Below are positions 36,011 to 45,900 of a DNA stretch of 64,000 nt, one piece after another. The DNA comes from Pascua guehoae (Eukaryota > Basidiomycota > Tremellomycetes > Trichosporonales > Trichosporonaceae). A program made the translations under genes and the position numbers. The DNA lies in contig BCJX01000001.1 in NCBI GenBank assembly GCA_001600415.1, positions 3,715,654 through 3,779,653 on the forward strand, in the 5' to 3' direction. The first letter of the stretch is position 1, and each line of letters starts with the position of its first letter. The notes under the pieces are model-generated. The model saw only the letters and a list, made by a program, of their open reading frames with translations, did no database searches and had not been told where the DNA came from.

Positions 36011-36472
36011 GGCGTGTCAAGAGCCGGCGGCAAGCACCCACTATCGCGGACACCGCACGGCGGTGACACAGTCATGACATGCAATCTACCCTTCCCCCCC
36101 CCGATCACTCGTTTCCTGTACTTGACCCCCCAGTCCCTGCCCCTCCTACTCATGCGCCCTCTTCTCCCTTCTCGTTCTCGTCTCTGCCGTTTATCTCGGC
36201 CCCAACCAGCCTACAAGCACCCCATCTCGAGCATGCTGCCATCCCCTCCCCCCTCTGCATGCCCTACTTTATGCGCAGGGATGCGCGCGCCCATGCTGTC
36301 ATGGCCGACCACGACCCATTCCAGGCGCCAACGTCCCCTGTATGATCCCATCGGCACGACGGGGGATACTGTCATGTCGCTCCCGGAAACCACAGTTGGC
36401 AGTGTGGCCGGAATGATTTCTGGACGGCGTCTGAACGCTTCGATGTTCACCGCGGGTGGGTTATGAGAGCTA

Positions 36473-36500
36473 TATCTGGGGTAGAATATCTGGGGTAGAA
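36473..36500. repeat. 14-bp direct repeat, 2 copies
   Basis: TATCTGGGGTAGAA occurs twice in tandem, just before the 8-bp array. Confidence 0.9.
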
Positions 36501-36507
36501 TGACTCA

Positions 36508-36619
36508 TCGACCTCTCGACCTCTCGACCTCTCGACCTCTCGACCTCTCGACCTCTCGACCTCTCGACCTCTCGACCTCTCGACCTCTCGACCTCTCGAC
36601 CTCTCGACCTCTCGACCTC
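36508..36619. repeat. 8-bp tandem array TCGACCTC, 14 perfect copies
   Basis: 112 bp of perfect repeat, followed by about 30 bp of degenerate copies (CGATCTCTCGACCTCCCGACC). The unit length is not a multiple of three, so it is probably non-coding. It lies about 105 bp upstream of the repeat-peptide locus. Confidence 0.95.
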
Positions 36620-36724
36620 CGATCTCTCGACCTCCCGACCTCGCGAGCCAGACCATAGCTGTCCATCAACAACCAACTCCACCGCGCCAATCCTCAACCC
36701 CCAACACCCTCCCCACCAACCTCC

Positions 36725-37031
36725 ATGAACCTCCTCGCCCTCGACATCGCAGCCACAGCCACGGCCGCACCGCTCGCGCAGGGCTGGGGCGGCGGATCCG
36801 ACTGCGGCAGAACCCCCTGGTAGAAGCGGGACGGTATCAAGCGCACCGTCAGCACCGTCGAAGAACGTAACCCCGAACCCGCCGCGCAAGGATGGGGCGG
36901 CCGCGGCGCGTCCGACTGTGTGGCGCCCCTGGCTGGAAGCGCGACGTCGACGAGCTCGACGTACCCCCGAACCCGGGGCGCAGGACTGGGGCGGCGGCGG
37001 GTCAGACTGCGGCGGCCTCGCGTGCTGGTGA
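36725..37031 (+). pseudogene. Secreted repeat-peptide precursor-like sequence, frame-broken
   Basis: From the ATG at 36725 a weakly hydrophobic, Ala-rich leader (MNLLALDIAATATAAPLA) is followed by WGGGSDCGRTPW, an in-frame TAG and KRDGIKR. A spacer containing NPEP comes next, then a second copy (AQGWGGRGASDC) in the same frame. After a one-base shift there is an Arg-rich spacer with TPEP, then a third copy (AQDWGGGGSDCGGLACW) and a stop. The pattern of leader, spacer with dibasic sites and short Trp-flanked Cys peptide is that of precursors cleaved by Kex2-type proteases, such as alpha-type pheromones or ribosomal cyclic peptides. As it stands, only 32 codons are open. It could be a decayed gene, a mis-sequenced gene or a chance GC-rich repeat. 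Function is inference only. Confidence 0.35.
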
Positions 37032-37420
37032 CCAGAGTGACGGCCACGGACACTTTCTTCAGCCCGTGCCCCGCCCCACCATCATGTCAATCTCGTTCGT
37101 GCTCGGGATAGAGTTGGGATTGTTGTTCGTATTCACATGGAGTGGCTGTGGCCGATGAGCGTGCTTGCCCGCTGGCGGCTGTTTACGAGTTCAAGTCAGG
37201 AGGGTTTAGTACGTTTACCCCTCAGTCGTCATGTTTCAGCGATTTAAGCGCAGGCCAGAACAACTTTAATCTCGAGTGCGTAGTTCATACCGGGTCGACC
37301 ATACGTCTCATCTCCCATGCTGCCTTGTATCTTCGCACATTCTGTACGACTGCACAGTACGCTCTGTACATCACCGCGGGGTGTCCCGACCTGTACTTCG
37401 TCGCGGTCGAGGTCGCTTCA
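37032..37420. other. Intergenic
   Basis: Downstream of the repeat-peptide locus. A 115-codon plus frame (37142-37489) runs into the 23-bp repeat and shows no recognisable features. Confidence 0.45.
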
Positions 37421-37500
37421 GCACCCCTCAGGCTCGCGCTTGAGCACCCCTCAGGCTCGCGCTTGAGCACCCCTCAGGCTCGCGCTTGAGCACCCCTCAG
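37421..37500. repeat. 23-bp tandem repeat, 3.5 copies
   Basis: The unit GCACCCCTCAGGCTCGCGCTTGA is repeated exactly three times plus 11 bp. It lies just beyond the stop of the C2H2 gene. Confidence 0.95.
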
Positions 37501-37560
37501 CCTCCCCCGTCCACTGCCTGTCATGTCCCCCCACCCCACTCTAGGCCCCACGCTGGCCAC

Positions 37561-38913
37561 CTACGCGCCCCCCTTGTCCTTCTTCAGCCCCCAGAGAAAC
37601 CCCACACCGCCACTGGACACGCGCCGGGGACTGTCGCTCTGGGCGCCAAAGCGGATCTGCGTGCGGGCCGCGGGCGAGTCGGACGGCGTCCCCGTCGTCG
37701 CCGTCGACTGGGACGTGGGCATCTTGGCCGGGGTCGTGGTCGAGTGTGACAGAATCCCCGTACTGGCCGTGTTTGTGCTGGCGGCTGTCCCCGTGCTCGT
37801 GTTTGCGGTACTGGTGCTCGTGTTCGCTGGCGCCGCGCTCGTGTCCGCTTGCTTGCGTGTGCTCGCCTTGGCGTTCGCGCCCTCGTCCATGTCCTCGTCC
37901 ACGTCCATGCCCACGACGCTGTCGTCGGCGCCTCGGCCGGCACTCGTGTCTGCGCTCGTCTGGCTCGGGCCCGAGATGGGTGTCGCGGGGGGCATCTGCG
38001 TCGGGGGCCGTTGTGTCTCGGGCAGGATGACGCGGGCGGCCGACGAGAGCTCTGAGGGTGCGGACGCGGGACCGCTGGCTTGTGAAGGGGTGGAGGGTGG
38101 TGGTTGTAATTTTGGTTGGGAGGCGGGGCCGGTTTGCGAAGATTGCGCTTGGGCGGGTTGGGGCGGTTGAGACGCTTGAGATGGTTGGGATGGTTGGGAC
38201 GGTTGGGACGGTTGGGACGGTTGGGACGGTTGGGACGGTTGAGAAGGTTGAGAAGGTTGGGAAGGCTGTGACGGTTGGGACGGAGTCTGCTGCGACGGCT
38301 GGGAGAGCTGCGACAACGGGTTGGTCAACAGGCTCAGCTGCGATCCCCATGGCACCTGGCTCGCGGGCGTGGACTGGAACGGAAGGCGCTGTGAATGCGG
38401 CGGCGTAGGTGAGCGGAGGAAGGCGTCATAGTCGAGCGGATCGGCTTCCTGGGCGGGCGCGAGTGCGAGTGTGCGCGCGGCGTCCTGGGCCGGTTGCGAG
38501 CTGTGGCCGTCGCCTGCACCTACGCCGGCATCGACGCCGACACCATCGCCAACGCCAACGCCGCTGCTGGCAAGCTGTGAAAAGTGGAATGAAGGAGGGA
38601 GGGAGAAGCCGCGCTCAAAGCTCGGCCCGGCGTCGGTGCCCGACCCCGTCGTCGTCGTAATGTCGGGCGTAAGCGACGTGTGTCCCACCTGCCCGCCACC
38701 GTGCAGTAAGAAAGCATCGGTGAGCCGGAAACTCTCCTCGACAACAACCCACGCCCCGTCGTCCCGCCGCCGCCGCTTGTGTGATGGAATGTACACGGCC
38801 CGCTCGGCGGGAATGTGGTCGTGCGAAAAGTGACTCCGGAGCTCGGGGACGCTCGAGAAGCTCCGTGTGCAAAAGTCCCAGCGGCAAAAGTAGAGCGGCG
38901 TCGGCGTCGTCAT
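37561..38913 (-). CDS. C2H2 zinc-finger protein with low-complexity tail
   Basis: A single exon of 450 residues. Near the N-terminus is one zinc finger, YFCRWDFCTRSF then ELRSHFSHDH, with spacing C10-X4-C15-X12-H28-X4-H33. A basic patch KRRRRDD follows, a likely nuclear signal. The rest is Ser/Pro/Gln/Thr/Ala-rich, including a (SQP)n block, an acidic MDVDEDMDEG and a terminal FLWGLKKDKGGA. The start chosen is the ATG just before the finger; the frame stays open upstream without a better ATG. A transcription or chromatin role is inferred from the finger only. It shares a 288-bp promoter region with VPS25. Confidence 0.8.
   Translation of the reverse strand: MTTPTPLYFCRWDFCTRSFSSVPELRSHFSHDHIPAERAVYIPSHKRRRRDDGAWVVVEESFRLTDAFLLHGGGQVGHTSLTPDITTTTGSGTDAGPSFERGFSLPPSFHFSQLASSGVGVGDGVGVDAGVGAGDGHSSQPAQDAARTLALAPAQEADPLDYDAFLRSPTPPHSQRLPFQSTPASQVPWGSQLSLLTNPLSQLSQPSQQTPSQPSQPSQPSQPSQPSQPSQPSQPSQPSQPSQPSQASQPPQPAQAQSSQTGPASQPKLQPPPSTPSQASGPASAPSELSSAARVILPETQRPPTQMPPATPISGPSQTSADTSAGRGADDSVVGMDVDEDMDEGANAKASTRKQADTSAAPANTSTSTANTSTGTAASTNTASTGILSHSTTTPAKMPTSQSTATTGTPSDSPAARTQIRFGAQSDSPRRVSSGGVGFLWGLKKDKGGA
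38182..38280 (-). repeat. 9-bp coding repeat encoding (SQP)n
   Basis: GGTTGGGAC-type units on the plus strand encode about ten consecutive Ser-Gln-Pro triplets in the C2H2 protein. Confidence 0.9.
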
Positions 38914-39201
38914 GGCTGCTTTGTGCGCAAAAATGCGCGTTTTGTGGAAAGACAAACGTGGAGCAAAGGAAAGGAAATGAGTAGTGGGAGCGAGAATGGC
39001 AATGACAGACCATGTTGGTGGACCAACCACAGTGAGAGTGCCCTGGGTTGGTTGGGTGGGGGAGTGACGGTGTGCCGTGCCTGACCGCTGCCGCTTGGCG
39101 CCGAATGACCCGATGACCACCTCGTGGACCGACTTGACCAACAAACGACGTCAATCTCAGACGCGTCGTCTCTCTCTTCTTGCACACTACTACCATCCAC
39201 C
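38914..39201. promoter_or_regulatory. Divergent promoter region, C2H2 gene and VPS25
   Basis: 288 bp separate two start codons on opposite strands, so both promoters must lie here or overlap the genes. No clear TATA box is visible. Confidence 0.6.
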
Positions 39202-40351
39202 ATGACTGCCGCACTCCGCCCAACAACATCGCCTTCGGGCTTTGTCTTCCCCGCAATGTGGTCCTTTCCACCATTCTTTACGTGCGTCTCCGCTCCTCCT
39301 CAGAGCTGCATTCCGCACCCGAGGCTTGTCGAGCTACCAATCGATCCATGACCTCCACTTGCCATCTCCATCGAGGCTCTTATCTCCAGCCGCCTGCTTC
39401 TACCACATCCCATCCCCGTGTTCATGCCCGCGCTCACACGAACAGCCTGCAGCCCAACCCAACCACCCTCGCACACCAACTCGCGCTCTGGTCCGAGCTC
39501 ATCCTCGAGTGGGCGCGCCATGCGCGTGTCTTCTCCGTCAACGCCGATAGCCCCGAGGTGCCCGAGGTGTTTGTGAACAAGACCATCAGCCGTGCGTACC
39601 ATGTGCGGTATACCGAACTAACAGCAGGGCGACTGCTCGCCCCGGCTATCAAGGAGGTGCTCGCACACATGGCCAAGGAGGGTGAGTCCTGTTTGCCTGT
39701 TTGCCTGTTTGCCTGTTTGCGCCACTGCGCCAAGCTGACAACCAGGCAACGCCGCTCCCGAACCACCCAAGCAGGCTTCGACGTACCTCATCTACTGGCG
39801 CAAGCCCGAAGAGTGGGGACAGCTCATCTATGACTGGGTGAGCGATGCGACCGCATGCGCCAGTGCAGGACACTAGGCTAACCACTAGGTATCGGATAAC
39901 GGCCTGACAGGGACGATCATGACGTTTTACGAGATTACAGACGGTGACCTCTCGCACACGACGGGTGAGTGTTACAGGCTAGTGCTGGGAGATGTGTATG
40001 GCACGTGCGCAAGGTGAAGCAGATGGGTATAGCTGCATGGGACACCTGCGTGACCTGAGCTGTGTGGGTGGACTGGCGGCCGTGATAACAAGCCGTCGGA
40101 AAAGGCGACAACTGCCCGGGCGGGATGACTGGTGTGGGAACGGTGTAGACCGTTACATGTGGTTGGTGGCGAGCTACTCGCAAGCGCTGGGCATCCTTGG
40201 CGTTTGGTCTTGGCCACTGCAGCATACTGACACAACAGACTTTTACGAGCTCCCCGAACCTCTCCTGCGGCGGGCACTCGACACGCTCGTCAAGCGTGCC
40301 AAGGCGCAGATCCTTCGCGGCGACGGTGAAGACGGTGTGCGCTTCCTCTAG
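39202..40351 (+). CDS. VPS25: ESCRT-II subunit Vps25
   Basis: Vps25 is part of ESCRT-II, which helps sort ubiquitinated membrane proteins into multivesicular bodies and recruits ESCRT-III. The six exons (39202-39281, 39446-39591, 39628-39681, 39746-39837, 39889-39964 and 40239-40351) encode 186 residues, close to the family's usual size. The N-terminal FVFPAMWSFPPFFTLQPN carries the PPF(F/Y)TLQPN motif typical of Vps25. It is followed by QLALWSELILEWARHARVF. The two winged-helix domains follow, with YLIYWRKPEEWGQLIYDWV and GTIMTFYEIT in the second. The acceptor of intron 2 is a doubled CAGCAG, so exon 3 may start at 39625 or 39628. Confidence 0.97.
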
Positions 40352-41165
40352 GCGGCGATCGTCGGTAGCCCCAAAACCCCTGGATCAGGCCGCCGTCCTT
40401 TGGTGCCATTGGGGCGAGCACCGTGAGAAGCATGATTTCGTCGGCGTGAGAGCAGCCTCTTTTGCCGGCGGCCGGCGGCCGACCGACGCTACGTGCTAGC
40501 TAGTCCTCCCAAGTCGCGCAAGTCGGGAACAAGAGTCTGGGTCGTTGGCGATCACAACCGCAGACATGACACTACACGCACTACATTGTGGGTGGCGCGA
40601 GTCGGTCGTGGCCGACCTCGCGGTCTATCCAGGCCGCTGGCTTGTACACTGGGCCAACGGTGCGGTACGTCTCATACAACCAACCCAAATGTCCCGCTGG
40701 TCGTGTGTTCGGCCGTATGTGTGTCCCGGTCGAGGCAGGCATGTGGATGAGTGGAATGGACGAGCAGGCGGATCAACAAGCTAAGGTTGAACCATACCAT
40801 GGACGCGCGCGGGGGCTGCAGAGTACCACAGTATGGGAATTGTATGTAAAGTTGCGGAGACGCGAGGAGACTTTGCGGATAGGCGGGTGTTGTGAGGTTG
40901 GGTGATGCATGACGCGGTCTGGGTGCTGGCATGGTTGGCTGCTTGTTGCTTGGGTGCTGCGGGTGGTGCTACAGTAGATAGCGAGCGAGGTGGCCGAGGG
41001 GTGGATGGGTGGGTGGGTGGTACCTTTTGCCCGGTTTGGACCGGGGCTGGAACCTGGATGGAGTGGATGCTGCGCGTTTCAAGGCAATGACGCGCACAAG
41101 ACCCCCGGGTGCGGAATCAAATTTCGAGTTTTGCCCTGCAGGTTCAGCCGGGGGAGGGGGAGGGA
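40352..41165. other. Intergenic downstream of VPS25
   Basis: No gene was recognised. Confidence 0.5.
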
Positions 41166-41192
41166 GGGGGGGGGGGGGGGGGGGGGGGGGGG
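41166..41192. repeat. Poly(G) run, 27 nt
   Basis: 27 consecutive G, followed by GAGAGGAGAGGAGGAGG. Confidence 0.95.
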
Positions 41193-41445
41193 AGAGGAGA
41201 GGAGGAGGAGAGGGGGGCACCTGGCCACTCATTCGTCGTCGTCGTCAGTCGTCGTCGTCTGCCGCTGCCGCTGCCCCCCCCCTCACCCCCCCCACCCCCT
41301 AGAGTACCAGCTCGAGTGTGGACAGTGTCAAGCGCGCGAGTGCACAGTGCGCGCATGTACGGTACGGTACAGTGGGATGCATGCATGCATGAATGAATGA
41401 ATGAATGAATGGTACATGGTTGATCCCGAACAGCAAGCAACCGTA

Positions 41446-41487
<42 letters not shown>
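41446..41487. repeat. (GCC)14 microsatellite
   Basis: 42 bp of perfect GCC repeat. No gene model includes it. Confidence 0.95.
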
Positions 41488-41569
41488 TCGTCGTACCTAC
41501 TAGACCTAGACCCAAACGCAACACGCACGCACGCACGCACGCAGCACATTGCAACCTCCTGAATCTTGA

Positions 41570-42945
41570 ATAGAGCCGCAACTCGACTACATACATACTA
41601 CTACTCTACTGTCCTCGTCTCGTGGCTCACTTTAGTCACTTGTCGCACCATCACCACTCGTCACCCCGCTTTCCATCCTCCTCCGACACTCGACCTCCTC
41701 CGACACTCGACCTCATCCCATCATCGTCTTTGCATCCCTAGCTCGATTCAACCTCCCACTGCCCAACCCGCCGGCACCTGCGCGCGCACGAGTCCCAGCT
41801 TGCCGCCGCCGCCTGCCATTTGAGATCGACGCCACCCCTTGCACCGCGCCGCCCTCTCAAGCCCCCCAACCCCCAACCCAACCACACGCGCCCCCCCATC
41901 TTGCATCCTTCTTTGTCCCCCACTCGCTACTCTACTTTACGACATCTTGGGGCAAGCTCTCGCTCGGACTCAACACTATCGCAACCGAAACAACGACCCA
42001 AACGCAGCGCCCAGAGAGGGTCAGACTTGGGACCCAGACCTGGACCTGCCCCCCAGATCTGGAACTGGCCCTTTGGAACACCGCCTGAACCGTGCGGGCC
42101 CTCACTCGCTGTCGTTGAAAGGCAGCTCGTGTCGCCTGTCACCCATCGCCCCTCTCCGCCCCGCGTCTCGCGTCTCTCTCTCTCTCTCCCTCTCTGCGTC
42201 CCCGTCTGTACCGTTTATTCGACATTGGACTCGCAAGCGCGAACCATCAAAACAGCACGTCCGGCGACCCCCGACCGACTGGCACACACACCACCACCAC
42301 CACCACCACCACCACCGTGACCGAACCTGCGATCTGCTGATCGACATCGACCACCACCACCGCCTCATCACCAACTCCAGCCTACCCAAGGGGGAGCTCG
42401 GCGTGTGATCGCTAGCTCATCCTCAACGGGTGTGCGTCCAGGACCTCGTCACCATCCTCGCGTCTCGCTCGCTAGGGCGTCGCCGACCGACACTGTCGTC
42501 GCACCTTTTGTGGCCGACCAGTTTAGCACCTGCTCTACCCGACTCACTCCACGACCCCCGTCCTTGCTGTAACACGTCGCTCGCACGGGACCAGTACCAG
42601 TGGCGATAAGGCTCATCAATCGTTTCTTCCCAGCTCGCCCCCTTCCTCCCCCACCGTCTCTTGTTTGACAAAAGCCCTTGTTCACTCCCTCTTTTGCTCC
42701 GCTCTCCACCAACAGGGCCTGGTTGGTGCTTTGCCACCGGCCAACAGGCGATTTGAACACCCACCCCCCCCCCCCCCCCCCCCAAGAACATACCAACCAC
42801 ACCACACTCTTCTCCTTCAGTCGCAACTTCGGACCTTTTCACATCCCAACCCTGGACTGTTGCACCCCCCCTCCCCTCTCTCGACCCGTGCTCGTCGCGT
42901 CGTACCTGGTAATCCCACAACACACCGCTGCCTCCCAATGCCACC
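41570..42945 (+). promoter_or_regulatory. Long pyrimidine-rich 5' region of BCK1
   Basis: About 1.4 kb rich in C and T on the coding strand precedes the BCK1 start. It includes a (CAC)n run (~42285-42317), CTCTCT tracts and a C20 run (42764-42783). It probably holds the promoter and a long leader. The open frames in it are Pro/His/Thr-rich and not convincing as proteins. Confidence 0.45.
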
Positions 42946-45900
42946 ATGGCAACGTCGACCAAGCAGCCGACACTGAGCGTGTCCACGGGTGGCAGCTATA
43001 ACAACGCGTCGGTCCGCTCCCGTCCCCAAGGGGCGCGCCGACGGGGCATGACCGTTGGGCTGTACATTGCCAACCCTGATCTCTCGGACAGCAGCGATTC
43101 CGATGTTCCGCCCTCGCGCAACTCCCCACGCAACAACTCTGTACCAGCCCCCAGCACACACTCGACCTTTGCGAACGGTGCGAATGGCACGGGCGGCAGT
43201 GGCTCGGGCTATGGGGTCGGACTGGGCTTGCGGAGTGGGCCAGGGGAAAGTGGACATGGGAGCGCAACAGGCGCCACGAGTGGGACGAGCAGCAATGGCT
43301 CGCCTGTGCGTCCGTCGTCCACGGGCGGCTCTTCTGGGACGGGATCGAGACCTGGATCGGGGCCTGCAAGGGCAGGCTCGGCCCAGTCGGGACACAATAC
43401 TGGCGCTGGCGCCGGTGGCGGTCTCCGCGTGAGTGTCGAGTCTGCCAACAGCATTGCACCCAACGGTTTGTCCTCGTCGCCGGGCTCGACGCGGTTCTAC
43501 GTGCCGCAGCAGTTGCCACTCATCTCACCTGTATCACCTCTTCCAACCCCGGGGCCATACGGCTCACCACCGCTCATGGCATCGGATCGCGCAATGCCCC
43601 CCCAGCCCCCTCCCCAACCCGAGCGGCATACCCGCCGCGCGCTCACCACCCCCGATCCCCCACACCAGTCCCATCTCAATGCCGCGAGCACAAGCAGCAA
43701 CTCGCGCGACGCCCCCAATTCGCCGAACCGCGCCCTGCCCCCTCTGCCTCCGGCCAAGGCGTCGACTGCCCCAACCCCGACTTCACCACAGACACACCTC
43801 CCTTACCAGTCGTCGCCACAACCCATCGTTCCCTCTGCTCCCTTTGTCTCAAATCCCGAGGACATGGTGACATCGGCAGGCTACGCGGCTTCCCGCAACC
43901 GATCCGGTTCAGTCAACCAAAAAGTCCTCTTGCAGGCCACCGTGGACAATGAGCAGTTTATCATTGTCGACATTTCGGGCGTCAATACCCCTGATGGTAT
44001 CGTCGAGCGCATGTTCTCAAAGGTGCGCACAAACTTGCCTTGCTGTTGTAACACTGTCATCTGCTCACCCATCAGCTCCGCTTCCGCGATGAAGACTACC
44101 CCACGCTCTCCATCTACCGCACCGAGGTTGGCGAGTCACCGACGGGACAAGCACTCTCGCCACAAGACCTCCTCGTGACTTGCCAGACCGAGGGTGACTC
44201 GCGTGCCAATCTCAAGTTTCTCGTAATGCACACTGGCATCCCGGGTTCGAGTACTGCACCAGTCGTCCCTCCACAGTCGCATGACTCATACCGATCGCGG
44301 CCTGGTGTTCCGCCCATCGTCACCAGTGTACCCGCCCCACCGTATATGCCACGCGACTCTACCCATCGCTCCAACAGCAGTCTTGGCAGTCTCGGGAGCC
44401 AAGGAGAGGCAATGGATCGAAGCAGGACCAATGCGAGCGATTACGACGACGACGGCTCCCGGCGGCTTCTTACTTCCTTTACAAACCCGAACAACCGCTC
44501 TCCCGTCACCGATCCTCCTACATCATCCACAGCTGCTGGCGGCCTCATCGCCCCCTTGCGCCATGGTATCTCCTCCTCCCCGCATCTGCCTCTTACCACC
44601 GACACGCACACTCAGGACCACGACGACGAGGGTACGTACCGACCAAGAGCGGGGCCGTCGTCCACCGCACTCGCAGGCTCTTCGTCCAACACACTCGTAG
44701 GCCCTAGCGGTGGTGGCCCAGAAGGTCTCGACCTCGAAGGCATGGATGAGGCTACACTTGCCGTCATCATGCAACTTCAGCAGGAGGACGCCGAAGAGGA
44801 TCGACGGGAAATGGAGCGGAAACGGGAGCGCCTCATGGAAGACGAACGATTGGCGCTGCAAGCACAGCAAAGCGAGCGTGAAGTGTGGCATGTCATGCAG
44901 CAACTGCAGGCACAACAGCGACAGCGCGAGGAGCAGGTGAGAGCAGACGAACAGGCGGCTGTGAGCATGACCGACCACGTACCCGCCATTGGTGCTGACC
45001 AGTTACAGCGGCAGGTAGACCTCGCCGAGCGACGGGCCGAGGAGGAGGTGCTCCGTCAACGTCGCGAATCCGACGTGTCGCCATCTGTTTCCATTTCACC
45101 GTCGGTTCCGACTTGGGATGACCATCCACCAGGCCGTGGAACCCAGTTTGCACAAAACCGGCGTGAGCGGGCTGAGCAATATTACCGCATGGGGCGCGAC
45201 GGCAATAGCGGCATTGGCGCATTCATCCCCGACGAGACAACGGCACCGTACGCCATGGTCAATGGACGTCACACGCCGTACACCCGTCGTCCCTCAGATA
45301 CACAACCAGATCGCAGTATTGGCACGCCGTCTTACCCCTATCCCACCTCTACCTTTGCACAGGCGGGCCCGAGCTATGCTGTGGCACCGCCGCCCACCCA
45401 CCCAAGCCTCGTCAACAACCATGGCCCGCCGCCAATGGGGCCGTATAATCCACCCCCGCCCAGTGCACAGGAGCGTGCCCGCCTAGCGCAGATGAACCGA
45501 GCGCCAAACCGCCGCCCATCAGGCCCACCAAACAGCGTGTACCAGCCCCGCGAAGACGGAAGAGGTCTTGGGCCTGCGCGCTCCACCGACAACTTGCGCA
45601 TGTACAATGGGCCCATGCAGCCCGGCCGACAGTACAGCGGCGGCGTACGAGCGCCCATTACGCCTGTTAACGAACAGTTTAGCCCAGTACTGCACCACCG
45701 TCCGTCGCAGGACCCCCGGTACCCCGAGTCGACGGCTCTCGTTCAGTTCCCTTCACCACGGCCGTTCCCAGAGACCCAGTCACCACCACGCATGGCGACG
45801 AGGGGGTCTCCACCCGGGCCGTCGGCGGGTGGCGTGCGTCGTCCAAGTACGCTGTACGACGAGTCGACTCCGCGCCGCGACGACTACCAGCAGAGTTCGC

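Larger units (their letters stand above)
33674..36724. other. Intergenic, repeat-bearing; no convincing gene
   Basis: A 228-codon plus frame (34255-34941) has patches that look protein-like (GAHCTAYVTQPQET) but neither good start context nor a recognisable fold. Around 35815-35885 one plus frame reads WNENGQCTSGIWFYYQ and runs into the 18-bp repeat as STSTGA units, like the end of a Ser/Thr-rich protein. It has a stop just upstream and no exon that joins it. Both may be gene remnants. Confidence 0.4.

Noticed and set aside
36508..36619. CRISPR-like array
   Set aside because: The 8-bp units are head to tail with no spacers, and the genome is eukaryotic. It is a simple tandem repeat.
41839..42408. 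189-codon plus frame upstream of BCK1
   Set aside because: Pro/Arg/His-rich reading of a pyrimidine-rich leader with a (CAC)n repeat. No protein character.
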